Source of the DNA: Anaeromyces robustus
Taxonomy: Eukaryota > Neocallimastigomycota > Neocallimastigomycetes > Neocallimastigales > Neocallimastigaceae
Assembly: GCA_002104895.1 (NCBI GenBank)
Contig: MCFG01000337.1
Span: 1 to 64,000, forward strand
Direction: 5' to 3'
Length of the DNA: 64,000 nucleotides
Position numbers and translations under genes: made by a program. The notes under the pieces were generated by a model. The model saw nothing but the letters and a program-made list of their open reading frames with translations. It made no database searches and was not told the origin of the DNA. Below are positions 42,172-56,348 of this stretch, piece by piece. How positions within the stretch are numbered: the first letter of the stretch is position 1; each line of letters opens with the position of its first letter.

Positions 42172-42741
42172 ATGGCTAACATTAATAAAGTTACTTCTCT
42201 TCTCTTTCCAAGCATTATGAATGAAACCTTGACGGTCAATCAAATTGCTCAAAATGCATACGAGAATGATATTGAGAATATCCAAAATAATTTAATGATG
42301 GATTTAATTCAAAATAAATATGTAGATTTATTGGAAACTTTATTTAAAAAAGATTGTATACTTTGCTTACCAATAAAAACTTTGTTTAAAAAATCAGACG
42401 AAAATCAAATAACTGAAGATTATATTTGTAATTTCATTTATATTTAAATTCTAAATTTTAATAATTATAAATTGTACAACAAATAATAATATGAGTAAAA
42501 AAAAAAATGTTTTTTTTTTATTTATATAAAATAATTTCAATAACAATACAGCTTCATATATTTTAAAAGTAACTCCTTCAGAATTTAAATATGAAACATT
42601 AAATGGTAAAAAAGTTGTTATAAATGGAAGTATAATATCAACAGATGAAGGTATTATTAATTCGAAATTTCGAAAATTTATTTGTTAAATTAAATATAAA
42701 AAAAAAAAAAAAAAAAAAGATTTTTATAATTATTGAAGAAA

Positions 42742-42786
<45 letters not shown>

Positions 42787-45700
42787 AAAAAGAAAAAGAA
42801 ATAAAATGAAATTTCATATAGTAATACTTTTTTCAATTACTTATTGTGTAAAGGTTTTTTAAAAAGAAATTCGGCACAAATTATATTTGAAAATGATTAT
42901 ACGAATGATACTCAAGGATATTCAAGGTATAATATTATATAAATGTTCAAAAAACTTAATAAATAATAGATTAATGTTAATATTATAATATCAATATATA
43001 TTAATATATATAATGTATTATAATATAAATTGGATATTAATGTTATAATCTGAAATGTAGAGCTTTTACTATATATTTTATTGATTCATTATTAATAGAC
43101 TTAAAAAAAGAAGTATGTACATATAAATAAAATTTTTATATTTGTTCCTTTTTTATGGAATTTCAGGAAATATTTGTATTTAGTTTTGTAATTAAATGAA
43201 CAATATTTTAATTATATTAATAATTTTTAATGTAGGGTTCTTATAATGACTTACATCATTCAACTTCCTTAAATCAAGGGTGACTAAATTATTTATATAC
43301 TTAGTATTTATCAAATAATAATAAAGTATATATGTATTAATTATATAAAGTTTTTTTTCTATATTAGACTTGATATTTTTGGTGTATTATCTGATGAAAA
43401 TAGTTATACTTTAAAATGTAAATGTTATTATATATATGATATTTTAATATTTAATGATAATTGAAATAATGCGTATTTATTATAATATATATATATATTT
43501 ATTATATTTCGAATGATAAAAATAGTATTTACCGATAGAACTATGGATAATATAACACAAAATTTAAATACAGAAGAAAGTATTAAAACCGAGGTTGAAA
43601 ACCTGTTTAATTTCACTAAAAATATGATTGAAGGATTATCTGCAAATGCATTAGCTGAATTAATAGAAAAAACTAATACATCTACTGATTCATTAGTTAA
43701 AAATATAGAACAGTAAATATAATATTTAATTAATAATTTTTATTAATACTAAATACTAATTACAATTTTTATATTATAATTTGGGTATTATTACTTTTTT
43801 AATTTAATTTATATATATATTTTATCTAATAAAATTAAAGACATGTTCATGAAGAAACATATGATATTGTATTTTTCAAATTATGTTCATTAAAAAGTAA
43901 ACAAGATACTGATTTAATGAATTCCATTGCTTCTGTTCAATATATAGATTTACCACAAATTGGGTTAAGTTATGAATTAGGTAAATACATTAAATAAAAT
44001 TATCATTTTTAAAAAAAAGTCATTATGATGATGTGATGAAATAATAATATATAACAAATATTAATTATTAAAAATAATATATAAAAATCTATATAATAAA
44101 ATAAAAAATAGCGGACAATTTAGATCGTGCTGTTAAACACTTTAAATTAATTTCAACATTAAGAACTCCAATGGAAAAAATAAAATGTCTTACAAATAGT
44201 ATTCGTATTTTAATGTCACAACCAATTTACTTAAGTACAGATTCACTTTTTGACGATAAAAAAGGTATTAAAATATATATATATATATATTATTTATTTA
44301 ATTATGGTTTATATAAAGCATAATTTATATATTATAAAAATCTAATTTATTTATTTATTTATTTATTTATTTTTTTATTTTTTTATTTATTGTTATTATT
44401 TTTAATATTATTTTTATTTTTAATATTAATTTTATTTTTAATATTAATAATAATATTATTATTATAAATATCTATTATATAAAGATGAAGAAGTTGTTTT
44501 ATCTGCCGATCAATTAATTCCATTAGTATTATTATTAGTATTAAGAAGTAATGTATTAAATTTAATGGCAAATTTATGTTATATGAAAGATTTTTCAATG
44601 ACAGTAGATGTTAATCATGGAGAACAGGGATTTGCACTTAGTACATTAGAAGCTGTATTCCTTTATTTAAAAGATATACAACCTTCCTGGATAGATTTAT
44701 CAAAAAGAAATTTTAAATTATGGGATACACTTATTACTGGTTCATTAGAAGAATTTAAAGCATTATATAATGAAGAAGAAGAAAAAGATAAAAAAAGAGA
44801 TGAAGAAAAAATTAAAAAGGAAAATAATAAGAAAAATGAAAATAATGATGGTGATAAAGATAATGAAAATCAATTATCTCCAGAACTTCCTTCATCCCTT
44901 ATTGTACCTATTGAAAATGTTATTGAATCTAAAAATAAAGAAGGTAATGATTTAGTACTTTTAGCAGCTCAAACAGGAAAAGTAGAAGTAATGAAATTTT
45001 TAGTTGAAGAAAAAGATCATTCCTTATATACAAAGAATTATGAAGGTAATAATCCAATGCATTTAGCTATATTAAATGATAATAAGGAATTAATAAAATA
45101 TTTATCATCCCTTTCACTAACGACAGAAGATTATAAGAAAAAACATATGGATTATCAAGATAGTTTTATTCGTTCTTCTAGTTTTTTAGTTTTAACAAAT
45201 ATGTTAGAATCTTCAAGGAAAGATGGTGAAGAAGCAAAACCACAAAAAATAACCAAGATATTAATGAATAAACAAAATCATGAACGAGTTACCCCACAAA
45301 TGTTATTAATTAAAAATAGTAAACAAAAATTATTAGATTGTTTCCAAAATGAATATTTAGATTTATTAAGTATAAATGAGCCAAGTTTTACTTATGATAC
45401 CCCATTAATTTTAGCTTGTAAAGAAGGACATTATGATTTAATAAAATTTTTAATTAATCATGGAGCCGATTGTTGTTTCCAAAATCCATTAGGTAATACA
45501 GCTTTTCATTATGCTGATGAAACTTCTATAAAAATTTTATTAGATTATTGTCAAGATTGGAATAAATTAGATATGGCTAATCGAAGTCAAACAAAACCAG
45601 ATCCAAATATTAAAAATAAAGAATCTATTACACCTATAATTTATCATTGTCTTGAAGGACATAATGAAATTGTAAAAGAAATGTTAAATTATGATAATGT

Positions 45701-46334
45701 AGATATCACAAGTAAAGATTTAAGTGGACGTACATGTCTTCATTATGCCTGCTATAATAATGGTTATGATATTGTAGAAAAATTAATTTCTAAAAATAAA
45801 ATAGATATTAATTCTAAAACTATTGAAGGTAATACTCCACTTCATTCTGCCGTTTATAAAAATAATTTAAGAATGGTAGAATTATTATTAAAAAATAATG
45901 CAGATCCTACTATCAAAAATAATTTAAATAAAACACCAAAAGCTTTTAGTGAAGATGATGATATTATAAATTTATTAGATGGTAAGCCAAAAAAAAAATA
46001 AATAAATAAAATAAAATAAATAAATTAATAAATAAATAAAAAAAAAGGGAAAAATTAAAAAATAATTAATAATAAAAAATAATAAAAATAATAGTTTAAT
46101 AATTATTAATAATATATAAATTAATAAATAATTTATAAATTATTATTATTATTATTATTATTATTAGATTATATATTAGCTAATATAAAAAATAAAAAGA
46201 ATGAAAAGTTTGCTAAAGTTACTAGAGGAATAATAAAAGATGATACTATCATGTTTTACCTTAAATCTGGAAAAGTATATAAGAATCAAAAAAAAAAAAA
46301 AATTTTTTTTTTCTTTAATATATTATTTATTATT

Positions 46335-46392
<58 letters not shown>

Positions 46393-47085
46393 TTAATTTT
46401 TAAATTTTATATGGAACATAATATATTTTTAAAAAAATAAATTAATCTCTATAAAATCATTAGTATGGTGATTTAAAGACAATTACAACAGTACAACGTT
46501 CATTATTCGGTAATAATTTGTATTTAAGAAAATTAATAATAGAATATAAATTAAAAAAATTTTTGATTATATATAAAATATTATTATATAATATTTAATA
46601 TACAATAATATTTTATTATAAATTATAATTAATTTCTTTTTTTTTTTTATAATTTTTTTTCATATAAATATATATTAATATAAAAGATTTCATCTTTTTA
46701 AGACAACAAGTAAGTTATAATATATATATAATATATATATATTTCATTCAAATAATGAATATTAATTCTTATTATTACTATTTATATATAAAAATAAATA
46801 ATAAAATAAAATAAAATAAAATAAAATGTAATATAATATAATATAATAAATGAAAGCTTTTATTTGAATATCCACATGCCTGTATTACAAGTTTGAAAGA
46901 TTTTACCAATTATACAAATATAATATCTAATAATAAATTAAATACAGGAGCAGAAGATAAATTAATTAAAAAATGTGTTAATCGTGTAAATAAAATGTTA
47001 AGTTTATTAATGAAACATGAAATTTATTCTGAACATGAATTATTCGGTGAATTTTTACTTATTCCAACACTTGATGTAAAATTTA

Positions 47086-47169
<84 letters not shown>

Positions 47170-47510
47170 ATAGATATAATTAATAATGATATTAATATTT
47201 TTTTTATTTTTTTTATTTAAAAAAAAAATATCTATTATATTAAATATAATAGTTAGAAATGATTAATGATAGAACAAATAAAAAATGTCAATCTTTAAAA
47301 GATCAAATATTTAATCAATATCCATTTGAGGCTGAAAATTTAGATGAAAAGGTTAAAAAACTAAAAATACAAGAAACAAAATTAAATCAAGATAGTAATA
47401 GTTTAAAACAAATTAGTAATGTTATGAAAAAATTAAGTAAAAGTCATAAAGGTAAAAATATATATATATATATATTATAAAAATTTTTGAATATATATTT
47501 ATGTATTAAA

Positions 47511-47541
<31 letters not shown>

Positions 47542-47986
47542 ATATTATTCTTATGATATAATATATCTTCACCTATATAACATATTTATTTATTAATAAT
47601 TAAAAATAGAATTATGCAATAGTTATAGGAGAATACGGTATGCAATTTGCAAACCATCTTCACTTATTCTTGAAAATAAAAAACCTGTTATAAATACATT
47701 AAGAAAATTAAGTCATAGTTGTTATGATGAAGTAATTATTATTAATAATAATTCATTAATTTAATAAATTTATTCATAAAAAAAAAATAGTTTTTTTACA
47801 AATATAATAATATTAATTAATAAATAAAAAAATATTGTTATTAATATATTTATCTTAATATCTATATTAGGAATTACTTGATATCTATGACTTTAGTGAC
47901 CTGTAATATTCTATTTTATTAATAAGAATAATAATAATATTTTATTGTATTACCTTTTTTAATTTTTTTTCTTTTTATTTTTTATA

Positions 47987-48025
<39 letters not shown>

Positions 48026-48896
48026 TTCTATAAATATATATAATAATATGTAATAATTATTTTATAATATAATTATTTATAAAATTATAGATTTTCTGAT
48101 CTTGTTAATGATATATATGGTGCAAAGGTATAAATAAAATTTAATAAATAAAAATAAATAATTATTAATACTAATATATATATATATATAATTATTTATA
48201 ATTCTTAATATTATATATATAATATTTTTATCTATTTATTTCTAATAATAATTATTATTATTTTAAGACTTCTATACCATATTATGAAGAAATAGCACAA
48301 CAATATCAAAATTTAGCTAATAGGCATAAAGTTTTATCTGAAAAAATTCGTGTATTAGAAGAACATGAAAAGAATAATACAGGACCTCCAGCCGATGAAA
48401 GATTATTACTTTTAAATAATTTAAATAAAGATTATGATATTTTAACAAACGAATTACATACAGTAGCTACTATGGTTAATTTTGTTACACCTCATATTAG
48501 TGTAGATTTAAAAACATTTAATATTTGGTATGAACAAGAAATTGCTTCAATATTTGCAAAGTAATTATCAACTTTATTGTATATTACATATATATATATA
48601 TTTATTTATTTATATTTATTTATTTATTTATTTAAAAATTATTATTATTATTATTATTATAATTATATTATTGATTTAAAAAATGATTAAATATTAAAAT
48701 AAAAAAATTTTTTTTTGTTTTTTTATTATAATATTATATATGTATATATTAATTTAAAAATTATAACAAAAAAAATAGATATATAACAAGAGAAATTGAA
48801 ATAAGTAAATCTAATGCTTCTGAACTAAAAAATGCTATAAATATAATTAAGCAATTAAAGAAAAATTTAAGAGATGAAGAACTTAATACTCTTTAA
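42172..48896 (+). CDS. Vrl1-like VPS9-ankyrin-PX-BAR protein
   Basis: Twenty exons with 19 small introns (exons at 42172-42427, 42552-42650, 42854-42926, 43061-43112, 43236-43279, 43368-43417, 43526-43712, 43841-43980, 44112-44264, 44485-45981, 46168-46274, 46464-46509, 46687-46709, 46857-47075, 47253-47451, 47610-47731, 47871-47902, 48091-48127, 48268-48560, 48779-48896) encode 1,248 residues. Residues ~285-415 form a VPS9 RabGEF domain (ADQLIPLVLLLVLRSNVLNL, then GEQGFALSTLEAVFLYL). Residues ~505-850 carry about six ankyrin units (TPLILACKEGHYDLIKFL, RTCLHYACYNNGYDIVEKL, TPLHSAVYKNNLRMVELLLK). A PX domain follows (VQRSLFDFIFLRQQ, LLFEYP). The last ~250 residues are coiled and BAR-like. The order matches yeast Vrl1, partner of Vin1 in the VINE sorting complex on endosomes; animal VARP lacks PX-BAR. 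It should activate a Rab5-type GTPase and shape endosomal tubules. Confidence 0.87.
47083..47167. repeat. (TTA)n/(TTTA)n microsatellite in an intron
   Basis: A few att units are followed by about 18 ttta units, right after the donor of exon 14 of the Vrl1-like gene. Confidence 0.95.
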
Positions 48897-49323
48897 ATTT
48901 AATAATTAACTATTAAAAAATAATTTTTTTTTTTTTTATTTAGAAAGAAAAAATAAAAATAATAAAAAAAAGAAAGAAAAGGTTTTAATCTTTGATAATA
49001 TAAAAATCTCATTATTAAAAAGTACTAATTAAAAAAAAAAAAAACATAATATATAAATATTTTTTCTTTTTCCTTTTTTCTTTACATTAACAAAAGATTT
49101 AAAAAATCATAATTGAAATAATAATTAAATATATAAATAACAAATTAAAAAAAAATTAAAGAAATAAATAACCAAAAAAAAAATTATATATATATATATA
49201 AAAGTTGTCATTTAAAAAATATATTATAATTATATAATGTATAATATAATGTATAATCTAATTAATAACATATTTCTTATTTTATATTTATTATTTTATA
49301 CAAATATTTTATTATTCTAATGC

Positions 49324-49354
<31 letters not shown>

Positions 49355-49983
49355 GTAATGTAGTATAAAATTAATTTATGCGTAAAACTTTTCATAAGAT
49401 ATGTTGTAGTAATTTTAAAATTTTTTTTTTGAAATTTTATTAAATTATTCATTTATTATTATATATTAATTTATTTATTTTATATTATTTATTTATTTAT
49501 TATTTTAATATATGTAATAATTCATAATTAATACAAAAATATATAAATTAATCAATTTATAATTTATAATTATATTAATAATTAATAATTATAAATTCTT
49601 CAATCTTGTTATTTAACTTGTTATTTAATAAAAAAGTTTTCTTTTTCTTCTGTTCTTTTTTTTTAATTTTAAAAAAATTGATTTTCAATTAAATTGATTC
49701 ATTTAAATTATATATATTATTAATACATTATTAATTTATAAATAATATATTATTAAATATATTAACAATCAATTTTTTGTGGGTAATTTATATATAAATT
49801 TAATAAATAAACAGATAAATAAATAAATAAATAAATAGATAAATAAATAAATAAACAAATAAATTATATAAATGAATGAATGGATAAATAAATCATAAAA
49901 TTTAAGAGATACAGTTAAAATTTATATGGAATATAATTCTATTTATTAATTTAATTCTAATTCTAATAATAATAATAATAATT

Positions 49984-50018
<35 letters not shown>

Positions 50019-52883
50019 GTAGTAATTACAACAACAACAATAATAATTATTATTATTATTATTATTATTATTAATATGTTTAACTATTCTTTATTATCAA
50101 TTATAATTAATATCAATTTTTACTGAATAATTACTTAATATTTATCATTATTAAATAATAAAAATAATGTTAATCATTTATTGTTTATTATTTATTATTA
50201 TAATTTATTATTTCATATACTATCCAGTATTAATATATTATTTATTATTTATCATTACATTATTATCATTAAATGAATATAATCTTCATTGAGTTAGTAA
50301 AAGAAAGGACAATTAATAAAATAGAAAAAAATTATAAATAAAATGAATTTATTTATTATTTTTTTTTGTTTTACTATTTATAACAGTACAAATATAAATA
50401 TTATTTTATATATTAACAATTTACAATTATGAAAAATCAGTTTAAATCAAAACTAATAAAGATCAATTATCAATTAATTACAATGTTTATTTTATTCAAT
50501 TTATTCTATGTCTTTTTTTTATTTTTTAATTTTTATTTCATTTTGTATATTTTTTTCCTTCTTCTTTTTTTTTTTTTCTATACTGATTTATACTGATTTA
50601 ATATATAAACAATAAAAATAGCATGTTCCTTGTTTTTTTTTTTTTTTTTTTCTTGTGTTAAAAAAAGATCAAAGAAGTTTTAAAGAATAAAAAATTTTTT
50701 TTTAATTTAATATTTAATATATTATTTATTTTTGTTACATTATATTTTAATATATTATTTAATAAAAAGATTAAATAAATGAAATCAAAAAACTTTTAAA
50801 ATAAAAACAATTTTCTATCTGTTATAAATTTATTTAGTTAAATATTATGTATTTATTTAATTATTTATTTAATTATTTATTTAATTATTTATTTAATCAT
50901 TTATTTAATTATTTATTATAATATATTATATTATAATAAATTATAATAAATTATAATATATTTTATTATATTTATTTATATATTTTTATTATGTATGTAC
51001 ACCTTTTATTCCTATTATTTTTATTATTTATTTTTTATATATGTATTTTTTAAATATATATTTCATTTTAGCTTATTTGCATTAAATAAAAAATTAATAA
51101 CTTTTCTTCATCTTTATCAAAATAAAATAAAAAAGTTTTAATGGTTTATAAATATAATAAATATAATAATTAAAGTTAAGTAAAATTCTTTTTATATAGA
51201 TTGCAACTATTTAAAACCTTTAAATAAATAAAAAAAAAAAAAAAAAAAACGGCCTTTTTATATATTATAATAAGATATAATAAAATATATTTATTTTATT
51301 TTATTTTATTTTATTTTATTTAAATAAAAAGTCAACTATAATATATTTATGTAATATATTAATAATCAATAATTAATAATATATTATAAAATTGTTAAAA
51401 AAAATAAATTTTATTAAGTTTTTTAATGATTATTTTATTATTAATATACTGTATTAAGTATAATAATATATTAAAATATTTAATATATTATAATTAATAA
51501 TAAAAAAGAAAAAAGTGATAAATTTCAAAAAAAAAGAATAAAAATTTATTTGTTTATTACTATAATTATAATTATTAACCATAATTCAATTAGTATAATT
51601 TATTATATTATTAAATTATTAGAATTATAAAATTTTATTTATTATATAAAAAGTTTTTCCATTTTTTTTATTTCTTTTTCTTTTTTTTCTTTTTTTTACT
51701 TTTTTTTTAAAAATAAAATTATATTAAAAGTTATGTGTTAATGAAATAAAAAAAAAAAAAAAGTGTAAAAAAAAAGTAAAAAAATAATAAATGAAGAAAC
51801 AATATTTATAATAAAAGAAATATAGTAATTATTTTAGAATAATTGTTATTTGACATATTATAAATCATTTTCTTTTAATATATAAAACAGAAGAGAATTA
51901 TTGAATTATATATAATATATATGTAATTTAATATATACTTATTAATTTTTTTTAGAAAAAAAAAAATCATATTCTCTTTTCATTAATGATATAACATTTA
52001 TTCAATATAAAATGAAATACGTTCAAGTATTATCTGAATTTTGATTTACAATTTAATAAATTATAATATCTGCACATATTAAAAGAATATAAATATAATA
52101 AATATAAGCTTCCTTATATAAAGTAAATATATCATATTTATATATAAAAACAAAAACTAAACTTATATATATATATATTTTGAAATATTTGTACATTTAA
52201 AATAAGTAAAATTTATTTTTTACTTTCATATTTTATTATAAATATTAAATGAAAAATGGCAATAAAATATATTATTTATTAGAATAAATTTTTAAATATT
52301 TATTAATCTTATTATAATATCTATTTAAAATAAGTTATAGCAAAAAAAGAAATAAATATTTTTTTCTCATTTTTCTATAATTTTTCTTTGAAGTTAAAAT
52401 TTAATAAATTTTATCTTATCTAATGAACTAAATAAAATAAAATTTATTAATAATATTATTATTAATATTATTATTGTAGTAATAATATTGGTTGAATTTT
52501 CCTTTTGAATTATTATAAATATAAATTCAAAATTACTAGAAAAAATACTAATACATATTATCATTTATATATAAATTTCTCTTTTTATTTTTACACATAT
52601 ATATATTTATATATTATAAAGGAAAAACATTTTTCAAATTACCAATAAACTATATTATAAATTATTATTTGTTTTTTTTTTTTTTTTTTTTAACAAATTA
52701 TCTAAATTTATCAACAAAATTCAATATCAGTATTTTATTTTATTTTTTTTTTTATTACAAATTCTATTAACACAAAAACAAAAACATTAAAAAAGAGAAA
52801 ATAACATTTTTTACCTTATTATATAATAGTATTTATCATAAATATATATAAATAAAAAAAAAAATTATTCTTTCTGATTAAAC
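48897..52883. other. 4-kb gene-free AT region
   Basis: Neither strand shows a supportable exon. The DNA holds homopolymer runs, taa arrays (near 49970-50080), ttta/ttaa tetramer arrays (50848-50915), and tttta runs (51290-51320). It lies between two genes on the plus strand, so it carries one 3' end and one promoter. Confidence 0.65.
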
Positions 52884-54655
52884 ATGAACATTTCAAATTT
52901 ATTTGTACCAAAATCAAGAAAAGTAATTTTTAAAGCTATATTCACTATTCATGATCTTGTTAATATACCACACATTACAGGACAATATTATACCAAATGG
53001 AAATTAAAATCTGGAGGTTCATCTCATGGAAAAACAGAGAAGTAATTATTAAACTATTTAAAATAAATTAGAAAACATAAATATAAAATTAAAATGGAAA
53101 AATAACAATAATATTAAAAAAATAACAAAATAATAAAAATAAATAACAAACAAACTATAATAGTATATAATATTTTTATACTAATTCAAATTTAAATTTA
53201 TTAAATTTTTAAATATTAAATAAATATATAAATTTCTTTTTTTCTTTTCTTTCTTTTAGAATTCCAATTAATGAGCATGCCGTTTCATGGGAAAAGCAAT
53301 TTGTCATTGATAATATAACTATGGTTATTGGAAAAGATGGCGAACTCATGCCTTGTATATTATCCTTTACTATTCGTAAACAAGTATATATCATATTGTT
53401 ATATTTTATATAATATATATAATATAATATAATATAAAATAATATAAAATAATATAATAATATAAAATAATATAATAATATAATATAATATAATATAATA
53501 TTATATAATATAAACACGAACATTTTTTTATAATTTTATTAATTAACAAAAATATATTTTTATTAATAATTAATAAATTTTTTTATCAATTCATTTTATT
53601 TCATAATAATAATACTACTAATAAAAATAATAATATATTAATATTAAAGGAAACGAGTATTGATAAACAACAAGAAAGTATTGGAACTGTGGATATAAAT
53701 TTAGCAGAATTTGCTGGTTCAAGAATAAATACTAGAAGATATTTACTTCAAGAATCAAAAATTAATTCTACAATAAAAGTAATAATAAAATAATAATAAT
53801 AATAATAATAAATAATGATAATAATAATAATATATGATAATAGATGAAAAATTTAGATAATTTAATATTAAAATCGATAATTTTAATAATTTTAATAATT
53901 TAATATATTTTATTTATATTGATATTTATATATATAAATGCGATTTTTAATTTTTTCAATTTATAAGATATCTCTTGAATTAATATATATTAAAGGAGAA
54001 CATGTTTTCAAAACGTAAGTTATTTGTTATAAATTCTTTGATTTTTAATTTTTAATTTTTTTTTTTTTTTTAAAGACAAAATAATATAAAATAAAAATAA
54101 TTAATATATTTAATACTTATTAATGTTAATATAATAATATAATATAATATAATAAAAATAATTAATATAGGCCATCATCTAAGAGTGCTGGAGAAATTAC
54201 AAATATTTTCCAACCTCAAGAATTAGCCAATAACATAGCCGCACCTAGACAAAACCAAGCTCTTAATGTATATAAATATAAACTAAATTAACTTATTTTA
54301 ATATATATCATAATAATTAATTAATAACTTTTACGATTTTTACATTTTTTATATATATATATTTATATATATATATTATATTATTTATATTATTTATATA
54401 ATAATTATTTTATATTATATATTTATATAAATAACAATAATCAAATATATAATATAATATAATATAATATAATATAATATAATATAATATAATATAATAT
54501 AATATAATAATATAATATAATATAATATAATATAACAAAAAAACCAAAAGTATCAGTTTATGTCATTAAATCATAATATTATATCAAAGGAAGGTGAATC
54601 AGCGACAAAAGTAATAGATGAACTATTCGCATCTAATACAATGATAAATGAATAA
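52884..54655 (+). CDS. NT-C2 domain protein (EEIG1/FAM102/EHBP1 type)
   Basis: Six exons (52884-53041, 53260-53383, 53650-53778, 53968-54014, 54171-54267, 54551-54655) give 219 residues. Residues 1-140 form an N-terminal-type C2 domain (PF10358): VIFKAIFTIHDLVNIPHITG, TKWKLKSGGSS, VSWEKQFVIDN, PCILSFTIRKQ, IGTVDINLAEFAGSR, RRYLLQESKINSTIKISLEL. The 'DINLAEFAG' and 'RRYLL' phrases are the hallmark shared with FAM102/EEIG1. NT-C2 domains bind membranes and Rab or cytoskeletal partners without the calcium-binding Asp set of classical C2. The C-terminal ~65 residues (PSSKSAGEITNIF and on) are probably disordered. The last intron contains an aatat repeat array. A role at membranes or endosomes is inferred. 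Confidence 0.88.
54442..54536. repeat. (AATAT)n pentanucleotide array in the last NT-C2 intron
   Basis: About 18 taata/aatat units run to just before the acceptor at 54549-54550, leaving little room for a normal polypyrimidine tract. Confidence 0.9.
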
Positions 54656-55921
54656 AGAATAGAATATATATATACATAAATTTTTTTTTTAATTCTAACA
54701 TTTAACTATATAATTTGTTTTTATTACTTTTATAAAAAGAAAAATTATTCATATATTATTAAATATATAACATTATAATATTATATAAAATATATACTGG
54801 TTATTAAATATATATACTAGTTATTAAACATATATATATTTTATAAAAAAAAGAAGAAAAAAATCGAAAAAGTAAAAAAGAAAATAAACTCATATTAATA
54901 TAATTTAATATTTATTAGATTTAATAATATTAGTAATTTAATTTTATTAAAACTTCTATATAGTGTTTATATATTTTATTATAATATTATATATCTATCA
55001 TTTTTTTTAAAAAAAATAATAAAGAGTAAAAATAAAAAATAAAAAAATAAAATTAAAAAATAAAAATAAAATAATAATAATAATAGTAGTAAATAAATAA
55101 ATAAATAAAAGAATTAATAATAAGTAAAATAATATATATATATATGTATAGTAATAAAAAATAATAAAAAAATATAAATATATATGTATATATATAGATA
55201 TATTTAGAAAATAAATAATTATTATATATTATTATTATTATTATTGAATTAATATTATAATAGTAACTATTAATAATAATAATAATTACTTAATTAAAAG
55301 CAAAAATAATAAAATTTGTAAATTAAAATATAAATAGAATGAAAAGAAGAAATTTAAGAAAAAAAAAAGATATATATATATATATTAAATAATGCTAAAA
55401 AAAAAAAATAGCATGTAAATAGTATATGTTTATAATTGATAGAAAAAAAAAAAGGAAAAACTTCTTTTTATGTATTTTTATTTTAATTCCTCATTCCCCT
55501 TCTTTTCTTTTTTTTTTTTTTTTTTACTTCTATTACAAAGAGGGAAAAAAAAAAAAATTAATTAATAATTAATATTAATTTTTAAAAAATAAAAAAAATT
55601 ACCATTTTAATCATTTATCATTATAATCGTAAATGAAAAGTGGTAATAAAATAATTTTCATTATTATGATAAAAGTACTTTTAAAAAAAAATTTTTTTTA
55701 AAACAATTAAAAACAAAAATGAAATAAATAAATAAAATAGATAAATAAATAAAAAATAATAATAAAAAGTATTTTAAAATATTTTAAATTAATTATTTTA
55801 CTGAGATTGAATCCTATTAAAATATTTATTATCAATAAAAAAATTCTTTTTTAAAAATATATAAAAAAAGAAAAAAATAATGAAAAAGTTATGTTTAATA
55901 TATATATATTTGATTTTATTT

Positions 55922-55960
<39 letters not shown>

Positions 55961-56057
55961 TACATAATATAATTAATATTTTTTACTACTATATAATTTG
56001 TTTTTTTTTTTTTTTTTTTTTTCTTATTTTATAATTTCACACCGTTATGTGTTATGC

Positions 56058-56092
<35 letters not shown>

Positions 56093-56348
56093 ATTATTTA
56101 TATATATAAATAGTTATTTTTTATTAAATGTGTAAATATAAGATTATTATTCAATATTAGGATATATAAATAATCTATTAGTTCTTTATTTGCAATTAAA
56201 AGTCATTAAAAATTTTATATATTTCAATTTATAATTTATATATATATATAATGTATGTATATTTATTTATTTATTATTTTTATTTTATATTTATTGCAAC
56301 CTCTTTAGAGACCCTTTTTTTTTTATTTATTTATTTATTTATTTAATT
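54656..56348. other. Intergenic between convergent genes
   Basis: The region contains long T-runs at 55928-55955, 56000-56022 and 56060-56090 and is otherwise A/T microsatellite-like. No exon is supported. Confidence 0.6.
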
